DNA from: Folioceros fuciformis
Taxonomy: Eukaryota > Anthocerotophyta > Anthocerotopsida > Anthocerotales
Direction: 5' to 3'
Assembly: GCA_049999805.1 (NCBI GenBank)
Contig: JBNGIO010006079.1
Coordinates: 130,203 to 194,202, forward strand
Length of the DNA stretch: 64,000 nucleotides
Below, piece by piece: positions 9,961 to 26,799 of the stretch. The stretch's first letter is position 1, and each line of letters starts with the position of its first letter. The translations under genes were made by a program, and so were the position numbers. The notes beneath the pieces were generated by a model. The model did not search any database. It was given only the letters and a program-made list of their open reading frames with translations, and was not told where the DNA came from.

Positions 9961-12319
9961 TGTCATGTGGTGCACATAAGCTTAACTTCCACTTAAGCTC
10001 AACTTCTGACTCAACTTCTTAACTTCTTCTGCCCGTGATCTTTTGTTTGCAATGGGAGCAGTGTACAATTGTCCTTGCATGGATTCTTTATTCTTCATTC
10101 TTCATTCTTCATGAGTTTACTTTCATTATCCACCTTGTCACTGGTAGTTTCTTCTTGCACTTCAAAGTTATTCATCTATGATTTCTTCACATATTGTACT
10201 ATTGCTGATTTCTTCACATGATGCATACCATGGATGGTTGCTTGGCAAGTTCTAGTTCATGCTTATTCATCCATGACTCTTCCTTTTGTGGAGCTGAAGC
10301 TCCATTTCATTTAGGTGCTTTGGTTATGAAATGTATTCGTGAAATCAGACTCTGAAGTAAGAAAGACTAGAACATCAAAATACTTTTGCATGAGTTCCAT
10401 ACTTCAACAACTGTGCCAAGAGATCTATTACAATAGATGCAGCCCATTACTTACTTACGGACTTTGCCAGCCACACCACCATCAAAAATCAACAGCAGGG
10501 CCTCCGAGTAGAAGATCTCGGGAAAGAGGAAGCCCGGCCCACATTTGCAGGAGGGAAAATATTCAATATTCTGAAAAACCCGATCCAGAAAGAATCTGGC
10601 ATGACATGATATATTATAATATATACAATACGAGACTGGCGCATGAGGAGTTTTTGAGTTTTGACCTGGCCGGAAGGCGGCAACGGCGTTGGATATGCCA
10701 GTCCCGGAGAGACGGGCGAAAGAAGGAAGGAAGACGGCAGAAGTGGCCATAATGGAGGGAGAGGTGGCAGGTGGCAGGCAGGAACCTGGTTTGGCGCCAG
10801 CGATTCAAAACGCAAAAACGCCACCATGGCTACCGCATGCCGCGCCACGGCCACCGGTCCGTTGGCGAAAACTCAAAAAAAAACAAGGAGGGCCGTCCAG
10901 CCCGGCCCGGCCCCAGGCCTATATCTGCCTGTCTCTTCCGAGGGTTCGGGCGCTGGAATCGGGGCAGCCGTAGACCGGGCGCTGCATGCCCTGTTGGCTG
11001 TTGAGGGGCGCGCCCCTTTTCCTATGTGCCATACTTGATGTAAGCCCACATCCTTCTTTCTAGGTGGCATGATGCATCTATCCATCCATCCATGCATCCA
11101 TGTCAGGTCAGGCATCCGCCCGTCTCTCCCCTCTTGCTGCTTTTCGTCCAGCATTGTTTGGGAAGTTGTGACTCGAGCCGGAGGCCGAGGCAGCGGCAGC
11201 GGCAGAGCCATAGGCATAGTAGGCAGGGGCAGAGAGGAGGAGGCGGGATCGGGGTCGGAGCCGGAGACGGAGACGGAGACAGGCTTTCTTCGCTTCGTTT
11301 CCTTTTGGCTTTCTAGGAGGGAGGCTTCTCTTTCCCTTTTGGCGATCCGTTCTGACTCACGGCCTTCTGCTGCTGCGTGTGGCGGGAGGGGTCGTCTCCT
11401 CTCTCTCTCATTTGTGTTGCCGCGCCTCGCCGCGCCGGGCCGTGCCATGCCGTGCCTCGCTCGCTCTCTGCCTGCTTGCTCGGCTGCGGTTGTGTCATGA
11501 GACGTAAGCGGAGCAGGAGCAGCGGGAGCGGTCGATCGTCGATTCCCGCGCTCGACTGAATTTTTGCGCTCCGGCAATGCGCCTGCCGCCATCGCTGCCT
11601 GCAGCGCTGCACGAATGGCTCTGCAGCAGGGGCGGGGGAAGGGAGCCGGATCGCTGATCGCCTAGCGCACTGACTGCACTGCACTGCACCGTACTTCACT
11701 GCGCACGCATTGTTGCAGCACAGCACCTGATCCGGCCCCTTCGCGCTGCTTGCTTGTTCCGAGAGTGAGTGAGTCTTTTGCTGCTTTTCTGCTCCTGCTG
11801 CCGGGGTGGTGGTCCTGCTTGGAGTCGGATTGGTAGATCGTGGGAGGAGGAGAAGGAGGAGGAGAATTGTGTTGTTTTGTGTTGAGGTGTCCTGCGTGAA
11901 TGTGTGCTGCTCCTGCTGCTGCTGCTTGCTGCGTCGTCGTCCCGGGTCTGACTGCGTGCCTGCCTGGCGTCGGTCACGTGTGCCTGCCGAGGCAAGAATG
12001 CGCGTCCATGTGCATGCGGCCAGCCGGGCCTGAGGAGGGCCGCGCCAACGCTTAGATCGGCGCCGGCCGGGGCCGTGGGAGCAGGGAGTGTGGGGGAGGC
12101 GGAATTGACGAGGCGGCCCGGCGCGGGATGGCGTGGGGCCAAATTCGGGACAGGGGATGTTGATACTGCTGCCGGAGGGCAGCAGGCCGAGGCCGCAAGG
12201 CCGCGCAGGGAGGGTTCCCGGGCTCTGCTCGCCTGCTAACGGCATCTGCTGGCGCTGGATTTAGGGACGGGGTGCCAGGAGGGGAAGGAGGACTCGGGTG
12301 CGTGAAGGTGAGCTATGCA
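9961..12319. other. Intergenic and GC-rich leader of the kinesin gene
   Basis: The first part (to about 10650) is AT-balanced and featureless. From 10650 to 12300 the DNA becomes GC-rich with many short CAG/GGC/CTG-type runs, typical of a promoter and long 5' UTR upstream of the kinesin-13 ATG. Long open frames on the minus strand here are low-complexity and have no recognisable product. Confidence 0.5.
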
Positions 12320-17096
<4,777 letters not shown>

Positions 17097-18243
17097 AACA
17101 ACCTTATTTTGTGTTTTATTTTTGATAAGGGCTACCAAATGAACAGCTCTGGTAAAGTTGTTGCTGCAATGCGTTCACAACTCTCGCAAGTGATGGGAGT
17201 TTGTTGTCAAAGTTTGCTGAGAGTCCTTCTGTCTTCAAAATGTTGCAAGCTTTGTCGGTTCTTCTTGTAGCTCTACTTGGAGTTGCATGATTGAGATCTT
17301 TGATCTGTAATCGGAAAGGTACACTGCCAGGCTTGTTTAAGGCTGAAAAGGCTTTCCTAGGTGATGATCACTAGGGCAGTCATAGGCTGTTGATATGTGC
17401 ACGTTGTCACAGCTTGACTCGCCTCCGACCTTCGTGAAGTTGCCTTCATTCTTTGGTGACTTGTTTCTTAAGAGATGTCACATTTGGAAGTTTCGATGTA
17501 CATTGCCCTTACTTTTTGGCAACATATTCATTGAATAACATACAAGTGACAACATCTTCTGGGAGAAGATGTGCTTCTGCCGAGTTGTGATGTTGACTTG
17601 GCTTCCGGAGCATTGCACAACTAAATAGTCACAGGTATGGGTATGTGTGCAGTTCTTCCCAAGTACTCCCCCAAGCTATCCCAAAAGAGAAGTGCCCACC
17701 CCTACCTTTCTTAAGAGACCTCCGAAAGCCTATCTTAACGATCGCAGAAAGATATGGTACGACTTGCCCAAATGTCTGCGCTTTCATCAATTCTCGCAGT
17801 GCTGCTTGGCCCATGATTAGACAGGCCCATCAGTCGCGCTTCCCGTCATGCAAGTCACAAATGTGTCAGGTTGTGTTGGAGTTTGATGCACGGGCCTTGA
17901 CAATCAGGACTCCCTGAAATGAGAATTGTCGGGCTTCGATGGAAATGGCTGTTCTGTAGATGGAAATGGCTGTTCTGTGCGTAACACGTGCAAGACAGCT
18001 TCAACGGCCTGGTGCCTCGGATGGACTGGCCCGAATGCTAAATAGCATGCAAAGCAAATGTTGTAGAAGGGCGGGAGGAAACCAAGCAGCGAAGTGTGAA
18101 CCCCCGTGTACTCGGCATCTTAATCTCAAGGCCTACTTCAAAACTGGAAGTACGTGGAGCTACCAGGAGTGGCCTGAGCCACTGCAAGCACAAGAAAAAC
18201 CTACACCGCCCAAGCAAAAATGGGACCCCCGAAGGAGGTCAAG
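17097..18243. other. Convergent 3' flanks of kinesin-13 and ELO genes
   Basis: 3' UTR-like sequence of both genes. Short frames only; I see no further gene. Confidence 0.5.
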
Positions 18244-19903
18244 TTACTCTGCCTTTCGCCGATGCTGTTTGGATTTTACGGGCTTGGGAGCTGTCAGATA
18301 CTTGTGCACATAGAAGTTTCCGAAGAGGACCAGCAAGGAGATCATGTAGTAGAACAAAATCTGCATCTCAGAAATATGCAAATCCGTTGTAAGATAAGTA
18401 GATACATCTTCAGTGAAAGATTTCAGCCATCGGTCCTCAACATCCAAAGGATTGCGAGGAGAAAAAATGCAAGGAGAGATACACACCTGCAGCAAAAATG
18501 TCGGATATGGTGCTTTGATGACGTGGAGATCATACCAAGCTTGGATCATGTTGATGACAAATTGGGTCATTTGAAGCTGAGTGAGATACCTGAAAATGGA
18601 AACAGGAAATGAGACTACCGGGCACCATGCCTTTAAGCTCAAGAAAAATATGTGAACTTACTTTCCCCAGAACAAGTACTTGCGCCGAGCCTTCTCGTTG
18701 TTTCGCAGAAGGGAAGAGACCATGTAATAGAAATACATGAAAACGTGTACCCCCGAATTTAGTGCAGCGGAGAAATATGCTGCCAAACAGACAAGTCACA
18801 CACTTGTTTAAATCCCTCACAGGACTACTAAGACAGCACACGCACTTCAGAGCGCTCGTGGCCACATTGATCAGTTAGGGTGAGGACATGGTACTACGGC
18901 CAGCAAGACCTACCATCACCACCGGGGGCGTGATGGGCAATAACCCACCAAATAACCGAAATCGAATAGTGATGATAAACATGAAGCACCGTAATCTGGC
19001 GGACATTCCGCTTAAAAATCATAATAATCTGCAGAACAACGGAAGCAAGTTTGTTCATCTGTCGTCCTTACGTCGAATTTAAATGCATCCACAATACGTA
19101 AACGATCGGCACATGGCAAACGTTGAGATTTGTAAGAAGGTAGAAGGTTACCGTATCACCGAACTCTATGTATTTCGACATATAGAAAAGGTAGACGAGG
19201 CGAGCCATCTGTCAGTTGAACAGATCAGTACGTGGTCAGGACTACAGTCGGAATATTACTAGCCTAAGGGGGCTAACTATAATGGTCCGATAGCATTGCG
19301 CTCTGGGGCATCATGCAAGCAGCGCTGTGATCCAGGGAAGCCATCCCTCCAGCTTTCAGAAAGCAATTCAAAGCCAGTAGAAGGCTTACCGGGACTTCCT
19401 GTGGCTTGTACGGATTCCCCCAGAGAAGATATCTGCAGATCCCACGTCCAGTAATCATCAAGACTCAAATGGGCCAAAACTTCGTCCCCATTTACTTTCA
19501 GCCACCGGCGGCAACACCAAAAGCTAGGGAAAGAAGTCACTCACTTATTTCTCACAGCCTCATACACAATGCCGACGCACATGTACAGGCTCAGGCCGAA
19601 GCAGAAGAGATTGTGCACCAACACCCATCCCTTCAACAACAGAGGCTCGCTTGCCCTCGGTTTCAAACCCCGCGCCTTGATGTGCAAAAGGCCCAATATC
19701 ACAAACGAAATGTACAGAGAAGATCCGACGATCACAGGCACGGGGCTGTCGACTGCCGGCAATCCCTTCGTGGGAGCAGCAGGAGTGAGCTCCACACCGA
19801 ATGCAGTTTGGAGACCCCATCGCACTGCTGGTGTCAGCACATCGTCCAAGGCCTGGAACGCGGAGTGGTACGCTTCAACCGCCATTCTCAGACCCCGGAG
19901 CAT
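18244..19903 (-). CDS. ELO-type fatty-acid elongase (PUFA elongase-like)
   Basis: Condensing enzyme of microsomal fatty-acid elongation, acting in the ER membrane with malonyl-CoA. Exons (minus, first to last): 19545-19903, 19390-19432, 19152-19208, 18914-19028, 18662-18779, 18487-18589 and 18244-18360; phases agree, 303 residues. ELO signatures are in order: KYIEFGDT (about 146-153), the catalytic histidine box HVYHH (about 169-173), HVFMYFYY (about 203-210) and TQLQMTQF (about 234-241), with several membrane helices and a Lys/Arg-rich C-terminus suited to ER retention. The organisation resembles moss delta-6 PUFA elongase; seed plants rarely keep this class. The open frame extends upstream to about 19936 without ATG, so the ATG at 19903 is used. 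Substrate chain length cannot be read from the sequence. Confidence 0.93.
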
Positions 19904-22198
19904 CCAGGCAGGTATCCAACTGAGCAGAACGTTCAATACACCGGCTTATTAGCTTGAGAGAGAATGCACAGCAACAGAGCTATCTACTACGCACACAGCC
20001 CTGTCACTCAACATACGCTCCCCCAGAGTAAAGCCGCGCCGGTAAAGGCATGTACACGACCAGCAGTAACCAAGTAGCCTAGCAGATCAGGACATACGGC
20101 AAAGCTTGTCCCCGGACGACACGAGCAGTCAACAATAGGCAGCACAAAAAAAAAATTCCGCAAACGCAATAGACCGATCGATTCCCGACAAGTCACCTTG
20201 ACAATATCTGACAATGCACCCTCACTTTCCCTCGTGGAAACACTGACATGGATTTCACAACACAGCTCTTTCCTTGCAGATTCCCAACCCTTCCAGCCTC
20301 AGCGACATAACACAGCCTCAAATCAAACACAAAAACGAGGAAGCAATGAGCAGAGAGCACAAATCAAACCCACCACGTTCCAAATCCGCAAAAGCGAGCT
20401 GCTGGCAGCAGAGGTGGATTTACTAGGTCAGCAGCAGCTTCCACCCAGCCTGCATGGCTCGCAGCAACTGTTCACAGCATGCAGCCATCACACGGCGAGC
20501 ACGAATCAGAGAACTGAGCGTACATGTCTAGGATGCTCACCTGAGATCCTTCTTGCACGTTGAGGAATTCAATTGTCCTCGACCAGTAATGTCAGGCTGC
20601 TGTGTGGCCGTTGCAAGGATTATTCCATTGCCATTTCTAGACAACAGCAGCCACTATTCCTGACTGACCTCAAGATTTTACTGCATGCAATTTCCAAGTT
20701 CTAGCCGCTATTGGTCCGAGAATGGGATGCCCTAAGACCACGTGGCGGCACAAGCCCCTTTTTCCAGGGTCCTGCAATCACACCCTCTGTCCGGCGGGTA
20801 GGCTTTCTAGCAAATTCTCGTCTGATAAGAACCTTACACCTGGGTGTCTACATATATATCTAAAATAGAGAATCCTTTCCTACATGAAAACACATGACCA
20901 TGGTCAGCAACACATTTTATCTCTTTCGCAAAGTCAAAGAAGAACTAAGGTCAGAAAAAAACTCAATTGTTATTTTTTTATCTCTTGAGTTTGGATTACT
21001 ATGTATGTATTTCATAAACACATATACATAGTTAAACACACACCTAATACATGTGTACATCCACATAACATTCTGGTCAAACATCCTTCAGAGGAAAACA
21101 TGAAGACCAATATCAAATCTTACAACTCAAAATCACACTTGCATAATCTAGAAACACTTCTCGCCCCTAACAAAACATCCATAATTCTCACGGTATCCTT
21201 AACCCTGACCTTAGTTTGCCTCCAAGGCATCTTCTACATTTCCCAAACCTTGCTGCACATCTGCCAACACCTTCTACATTCGTCCAAACGTTGTCTTCAC
21301 ACCTTCAAGTGCACTCTAGAGACCTCACAACACATTCTTCAACTTCCTATCTTGTTTGGTGCCAATTCCTCATCTCAGGTGCCGGCCGTTCGCCATCTTG
21401 GTAGCTCAATGTCGTTTGTTGCCAATTCTTGCTCTCGAGAGCCAGCCGCCCACCGACTTTGCAGCTCAATGTCCACTTTGCAGCTCCTCCTTACCTTCTC
21501 CTTTCCCCTCCTTTTGCCCCTTTCCCTTGTCCAAGGACAATAAAGAAGGATCGTTCTCACCTAGACTCCAAGCTTCACTTAGCCTCCCCTTCTAACATCA
21601 CTTTTGGTGCAAACAAGTTCGTTTTGCACGGGCATAATATATGACTACACGTGCAACTTTGTTTTACGCTCGAGTGACTTTTGAGCCTAGAAGTATGAAG
21701 TAATCTATTACTTTTACTAATTTATAGTGATATTTAAAAATCTCTAATAATTGATGGATGTTGGTGGTGCCGCTCATCGTGCACATGATGATCGGGTAGT
21801 GCGATTTGCTACTTGAGGATGTGGAGCAGAAGTCGCAATTCGATACAGAAGGATAGGATGCCCACTCCATGACAAGGCTATAGTCTCGATGTTGCAAGCC
21901 CGATTGCTGAACAACTTTTGCTGGAGCTCTCTTGCTCTCGTGCAGGAAACAATTCGGAATTAATGTACCCGCCCAGAAGACAAACCTTGTTGCTGCTTCC
22001 AATCCTTCCCTCCGGATTCTCCATAACGCATTGCGGGGGGACAGTCTACCAAGCACATGCTATGCATATCTGTGGCTTCTGCTTTTTATCGAAGTCCTCT
22101 AGCCCGATGTCTATGACTAAGTTGTCAGATGTGTAGCTGTTGGGTTGGGGAACTTCCCCTAGCACCCCCGCAGAGCAGGAACGAGCTACACGGAAGCG
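19904..22198. other. Intergenic; AT-rich patches and a 60-bp tandem duplication
   Basis: Holds the ELO promoter side (to about 20900), then AT-rich sequence (about 20870-21350 and 21640-21770). At 21353-21473 two diverged 60-bp units each contain GCCAATTC near their start and GTAGCTCAATGTC or GCAGCTCAATGTC at their end. A 180-residue plus-strand frame (21001-21543) crosses this repeat but shows no known domain, so I do not call a gene. Confidence 0.4.
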
Positions 22199-24859
22199 AT
22201 GGCTGTTTGGGAAAAATTTGTTGTGAAAGAAAGCAAATGCAGTTCGGCTGCAGGTCTTCAAAAGTTGACCGGTGAGCTGGAAACAAGGTCACCTATGTCC
22301 TGTAAGACTCTAGTCCATGTTTTGCCGGATGAGCATGCACTGCCTTCAGTACAGGTTCTGTGTGCTTTCCGGCAACGGGAGCTTGTATGTACGCATGGAA
22401 ATGATAGGGTTCACGTTAGGAGGACTGTCAGTTCTGAAGAAAGGGGCCCGGCTGCTGCTCTCAGAGGTTCATTGGGTGATGAGCATGCCTGGATGGCAAC
22501 AATCTCGCAGCATACAAAGTTTGGGCAAAAGGGCAAGGCCTCGGAACTGTATGAAGGGATGCGGAAGGATGGCCTGAAAATGACTCCACATGCTTTTGTG
22601 ACTCTGTTGCAAGCGTGCAATGGCTTGCAGGACTTGAGCATCGCTAAGCAAATTCATGCTGATGTCGTGAGAAATGGATTTGAGAACCATTTGTATGTGG
22701 GCACCATGCTTGTGAATGCTTACGCCAAATGTGGGAGCCTGGAGAGTGCTCGGCATGTGTTTGAGAGACTGCCTCATCGTGATGTGGTTTCCTGGACTGC
22801 CATGATCTTGGGGTATGCCCAGAAGGAGAAGGGTGAAGAGGCCCTGCAGTTGTATGGACGAATGCAACAGGAAGGTGTGGTCCCGAATGACCGCACGTAT
22901 GTTGGTGTGCTGAAGGCATGTAGTACCGTTATGGAGGTGCAGGAGAGAAGAGGTGGTGATGCCATGCTTGTGAGATCAGAGTGTCTGCAAACTGTGAGAG
23001 CAGTGCATGCAGATGTCAAGAAGAGAAAGCTGGAGTTAAACGTGTTTGTAGGTAATAAGCTTGTGGATGCATATTCGAAATGCGGGAGCCTGGTGGATGC
23101 TAGACGTGTGTTTGACAACATGCCTGTACGCACTGTGGTTTCCTGGAGTGCCATGATCTTGGGGTACGCTCAGATGGAGATGGGCGAAGAGGCTTTGCAA
23201 CTGTATACACGGATGCTACGGGAGGCTGTCATCCCGAACGACAGAACATATGTTGGAGCACTTAAGGCTTGCAGTTCCCTTGCAGAACGCGTGGCCAAGA
23301 ATGGTGTTCATAGCAAGTGTTCTAGGAAACAATGCTTGGAAACTGTGAGGTCTATTCATTCACATGCTCAGAAGGAGAAGCTCGACTCAAACATATTTTT
23401 TGGGAACATGCTCGTGGATGCCTATGCAAAATGTGGGAGCCTGGAGGATGCTAGACAGGTGTTCAACAGAATGGCTCACCGTGATACGATTTCATGGAAT
23501 TCTATCATCCTTGGGTACTCCCAGATGGACAGGGGGGAAGAAGCTTTACAGTTGTACTCGCAGATGAGACAAGAAGGTGTGGTACCAAATGACCGAACAT
23601 ACGTTGCTGCACTCAAGGCTTGCAGTGCTACTGCAGAGTTAAGAGATTTGGATGGCGGTGATGGAGTAGCCTTGAAGAAGGAATGCTTGGAAACTGTTAC
23701 AGCCATCCATGCAGACGTCACGAGAGGGAAGTTTGAGTTGGATATATTTGTTTGCACAATGCTCGTGGATGCGTATGTCAAATGTGGCAGCTTGGAGAAT
23801 GCCAGGCAGGTGTTTGAGGAAATGCCTCGACGTGATGTGGTTTCTTGGACCGCCATGATCCTTGGGTACGCCCAGCTGGGTAAGGGTGAGGAGGCCTTGC
23901 ATTTATATACAAGGATGCAGAAGGAAGGGGTGGCACCAAATGATCGAACATATGTTGGTGCACTTAATGCTTGTGGCAGTGTGGCTGGACTGCAGAAGGG
24001 GAAGGAGATCCATGACCAGATGTTAAAAGCTGGCCTTGAGCTGGACTCCTACATGTTCAACAGCCTGATTGACATGTATGGGAAATGTTCCAGCATGGAG
24101 GATGCGCAAAAAGTGTTTGACGCAATTCCCAGTAGAGATGTCGTTGCATGGAATGCATTGATCTCTGGATATGCCCGTCAAGGAGAGAGTGATCTTGTGT
24201 TCCATTTGTTTATAAGGTTACAGGAGGAAGGAGTACAGCCAAACGACATAACGTTACTGGCTGTTCTCAATGTCTGCAGTCATGTCGGTCTAGTGCTGAG
24301 AGCCCAGAAGTATTTTGAAGCTATGGAAAGCGAGTACGGCATCACTCCAACAGTCCAGCACTACAATTGCATGGTCGACCTTCTTGGCCGTGCCGGCCGA
24401 GTCGATGAGGCAATGGAAATGGTGGAGAGGATGCCTTTCGAGCCTGACATCACTCTCTTGAAAAGTGTGTTAGGAGCTTGTCAAAAGTGGGGGAACGTTG
24501 AGATTGGGATACAGGTATTTGAATGTGCAGTGAGGGTCGATAAGTTTGATCCTGCACCATATGTATTGATGTCAAACATCTACACTGCTGCTCATATGCC
24601 AGAGGAGGCACAAAAGATTCAGGGGGCGAGACTGAAAGCGCGAGTATGGAAAGAACCAGGACGGAGCTGGTGGGTGGACATGAGCGGAACAACGCATGTA
24701 TTTGTGGTGGGGGATCGAGAACATCCTGACAGTCAGGATGTTTATGCAAAGTTGGGGGACCTGATGGCTTGTCTGACGACAGAAGGATATGTATCTGACG
24801 TTGACTCTCTGGTGCACGAGGTGCAAGAGGAGCAGATGGAGATGGAGGAAGATGAGTGA
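22199..24859 (+). CDS. PLS-class PPR protein, E/E+ type
   Basis: Organelle-targeted pentatricopeptide protein of the class that selects C-to-U RNA-editing sites; 886 residues, intronless. Repeats run from about residue 95 (AWMATISQHTKFGQKGKA) to about 740, with many copies of YAKCGSLE-A--VFE-MP-RDVVSWTAMILGYAQ. E-type motifs follow (HYNCMVDLLGRAGRVDEAM, PYVLMSNIYTAAHMPEEA), then an E+ segment (EPGRSWWVDMSGTTHVFVVGD...HP). No DYW deaminase follows, so editing would need a partner supplying it in trans. Three L-type motifs carry an insertion of about 15 residues ending in ECLxTVxAIHADV, shared with the genes at 29744 and 51073. The ATG at 22199 is the first in frame; a start farther in is possible because the N-terminus is not clearly a transit peptide. 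Confidence 0.88.
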   Translation: MAVWEKFVVKESKCSSAAGLQKLTGELETRSPMSCKTLVHVLPDEHALPSVQVLCAFRQRELVCTHGNDRVHVRRTVSSEERGPAAALRGSLGDEHAWMATISQHTKFGQKGKASELYEGMRKDGLKMTPHAFVTLLQACNGLQDLSIAKQIHADVVRNGFENHLYVGTMLVNAYAKCGSLESARHVFERLPHRDVVSWTAMILGYAQKEKGEEALQLYGRMQQEGVVPNDRTYVGVLKACSTVMEVQERRGGDAMLVRSECLQTVRAVHADVKKRKLELNVFVGNKLVDAYSKCGSLVDARRVFDNMPVRTVVSWSAMILGYAQMEMGEEALQLYTRMLREAVIPNDRTYVGALKACSSLAERVAKNGVHSKCSRKQCLETVRSIHSHAQKEKLDSNIFFGNMLVDAYAKCGSLEDARQVFNRMAHRDTISWNSIILGYSQMDRGEEALQLYSQMRQEGVVPNDRTYVAALKACSATAELRDLDGGDGVALKKECLETVTAIHADVTRGKFELDIFVCTMLVDAYVKCGSLENARQVFEEMPRRDVVSWTAMILGYAQLGKGEEALHLYTRMQKEGVAPNDRTYVGALNACGSVAGLQKGKEIHDQMLKAGLELDSYMFNSLIDMYGKCSSMEDAQKVFDAIPSRDVVAWNALISGYARQGESDLVFHLFIRLQEEGVQPNDITLLAVLNVCSHVGLVLRAQKYFEAMESEYGITPTVQHYNCMVDLLGRAGRVDEAMEMVERMPFEPDITLLKSVLGACQKWGNVEIGIQVFECAVRVDKFDPAPYVLMSNIYTAAHMPEEAQKIQGARLKARVWKEPGRSWWVDMSGTTHVFVVGDREHPDSQDVYAKLGDLMACLTTEGYVSDVDSLVHEVQEEQMEMEEDE

Positions 24860-25455
24860 TGATTTGTGGAGACGGTGGGTTGTGCCTCTGCCGGTAGCCC
24901 CGAGGAAAATGGAAGTGTGGTGGCTCGGTGAAACTCTCTATGTACAGCCTCACATGTAAGATCTTTCGCCATGTCGGGGTTTGGTCCTGCATCTGCGGAT
25001 ACCTGCAAAGTTCCTGTTGATTCGGACTTTAAAGTTTCTGGCACTTGACAGTTCGCAGAGCAGCCAGAGTGGGCAGACCTGGACGATCCTGCCGGCGTTG
25101 CCGCTGTGTCTCTCTCCAGGGCCTCCTTTGAATGGTGGATCAAGCCGTCCCAGTTCCTGAACTTCGAAAGGTAGGCCTGTTTGCTTGTAAACAAGGCCAG
25201 CTACCACAAGGCTGGCCTCGATCTGGAAGCTGAAAACAGGAAGCCATCGGCCATCTCACAAAGTAAAGCAAAAGAAGTGAAGGCTTGCTTGCACCTCTGT
25301 GGTCCCTCGCAGGTTAGGTCTGCGGTATTTCACATTCCCCTCTCCGCCCGCTTACACTTTGACGAGATCCCAGGCTTTTCTGGATCCCTGGGTCTCTTTC
25401 AGATTTCTGTCAGGAGATCGGGGCCGTAGACACCGCATTCCACATTAGAGGCTCG
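24860..25455. other. Intergenic between PPR and 2OG oxygenase genes
   Basis: Probable PPR 3' UTR plus oxygenase promoter. Overlapping open frames occur on both strands (plus 25047-25171, minus 24742-25194) but neither has a usable start with splice continuity or a known domain. Confidence 0.4.
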
Positions 25456-26399
25456 ATGTCGAGGCAGGGTCAGGCTCGGGCAGGAGAGGCCGACGCAGAG
25501 GCAAGCACGTCGCAGCCGTGGCCGGCTCTGAGGAAGGGAAATGCTGCCCTGCGCAGGAACGAGCTGCGGGGCTTGGATTTGTTCACTGTAGTACCTTCTT
25601 TCTGCTGTGCCTCGCCTTGCCTTGATGTAGGATGACATTGTGCATCCGCCCGCTTAGCTCGAGCTGCAGTAGCGGAATTAAGAGCATTCCTGTATTGCAG
25701 GTCCCCATGTTCCTGTCGGCAAAGGAGTGTGAAGCCTTTGTGCAGTGTGCTGAGGCACTTGGATTTGAGCTTCAGGGCAGCGGGGGACCTGCCAGAGGGG
25801 AGGCCTTCAGAGACAACGGCCGTGTGTCTCTGCAGAGTCCTGCATTGGCAGAGAGGATCTGGGAAGCAGGGCTGGCATCCATTTTTGAGGACATCAGAGT
25901 GCGAGGCAGGAGAGCGGTGGGTCTGAACCCCAACATCCGGTTATACAGGTGAGTTCAAGGTGATCTTTGTGCTGTGGCACGTGGGCTGCTGCTGCATCCT
26001 GAATCCACGCCGTCCAGGTATGTGGCAGGTCAGAGGTTCGGGAAGCACGTTGATGAGAGTGTGGCACTTGGTGGAGGACGTGCTACGGAGTACACTCTTC
26101 TGGTATACCTGTCAGGAGGGGAATCTAAGTCCAGGAAGGATGCACTGGTAGGAGGGGAGACCGTTTTCTACGACAGGAGACGCGTGGTTGCAGAGGTGAG
26201 TGAGAGACATCATCTTGTATCCTTCCGTGCTCTGTTTGTGGAACGGGATTGCTGAGGGCTGGAATATTGTCGGCAGGTTGTTCCAGAGGCCGGCATGGCT
26301 CTGTTCCACCTTCATGGAGCCAAGTGTATGTTGCACGAAGCGAAGGTTGTCTCCAGAGGTGCGAAATACGTGTTGCGTTCTGATGTAGTTTTCCACTAG
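25456..26399 (+). CDS. 2-oxoglutarate/Fe(II)-dependent oxygenase (prolyl-4-hydroxylase-like)
   Basis: Exons 25456-25587, 25701-25948, 26018-26195 and 26277-26399; GT-AG, in phase, 226 residues. The core starts VPMFLSAKECEAFVQ and proceeds to LNPNIRLYRY, then the metal ligands: H-x-D in GKHVDES, GGET-FY before the third strand, and the distal His with the 2OG-binding Arg in MLHEAKVVSRGAKYVLRSDV. This is the compact double-stranded beta-helix of the P4Hc/2OG-FeII family. The short Ala/Arg-rich N-terminus (MSRQGQARAGEADAE) has no clear signal peptide, so a cytosolic or nuclear location is more likely than the ER of collagen-type P4Hs. The substrate is unknown. The ATG at 25456 is chosen because its frame joins exon 2 in phase. 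Confidence 0.88.
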
Positions 26400-26799
26400 G
26401 ACTGCTCTCAAGTCTTGTAGTGAAAGAACCTCAGCAAGTCACACATCTTTTGCAACCCCGGCTTCGGACACTAGGCGGGATTCAGCCTGGGGAAGGGCAG
26501 GGCGTCTGCACCTCCTTCAGCTGAGCAGCGAACCAGTGTAATGTAATTTTCGTTGCCCACAGCACTGTCATGTGCACCTCCCCTGAAAGAAACCGAAGTC
26601 ACGAGAACACTCCTGGAACCCTCTGACTCCTCGCTGCAATGCATTACCAATGCAAATATCAACCCTAGACGTGTACGATGACATCTCAGTACGCCATCAC
26701 AGGCATCACTCGAAAGAAAGCCACGAACGCTTGAGGAACGATTTAATCCAACCGACCGAATGCAAGGTGGAAGCCACTAACAAGAGACGTTCACCGACA
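26400..26799 (+). other. 3' flank of the 2OG oxygenase
   Basis: Probable 3' UTR and spacer. No supportable gene. Confidence 0.4.

Noticed and set aside
11060-12060. Possible RNA gene or CpG-type regulatory RNA in the GC-rich leader
   Set aside because: Only simple-sequence runs; no tRNA cloverleaf, snRNA or snoRNA box pattern visible.
10873-12245. Long minus-strand open frames (up to 310 codons) opposite the kinesin leader
   Set aside because: Low-complexity Arg/Pro/Ser/Gln translation produced by GC-rich repeats; no domain, no splice logic.
21001-21543. 180-codon plus-strand frame in AT-rich DNA
   Set aside because: Spans a 60-bp tandem duplication and has no domain or homologue I recognise; chance opening likely.
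25047-25171. Plus-strand frame reading PEWADLDDPAGVAAVSLSRA, considered as first exon of the 2OG oxygenase
   Set aside because: In-frame TGA upstream and phase mismatch with exon 2; the ATG at 25456 gives a clean join.
24742-25194. 150-codon minus-strand frame overlapping the PPR 3' end
   Set aside because: Antisense to the conserved E+ end; no known family and no ATG context or neighbours to support it.
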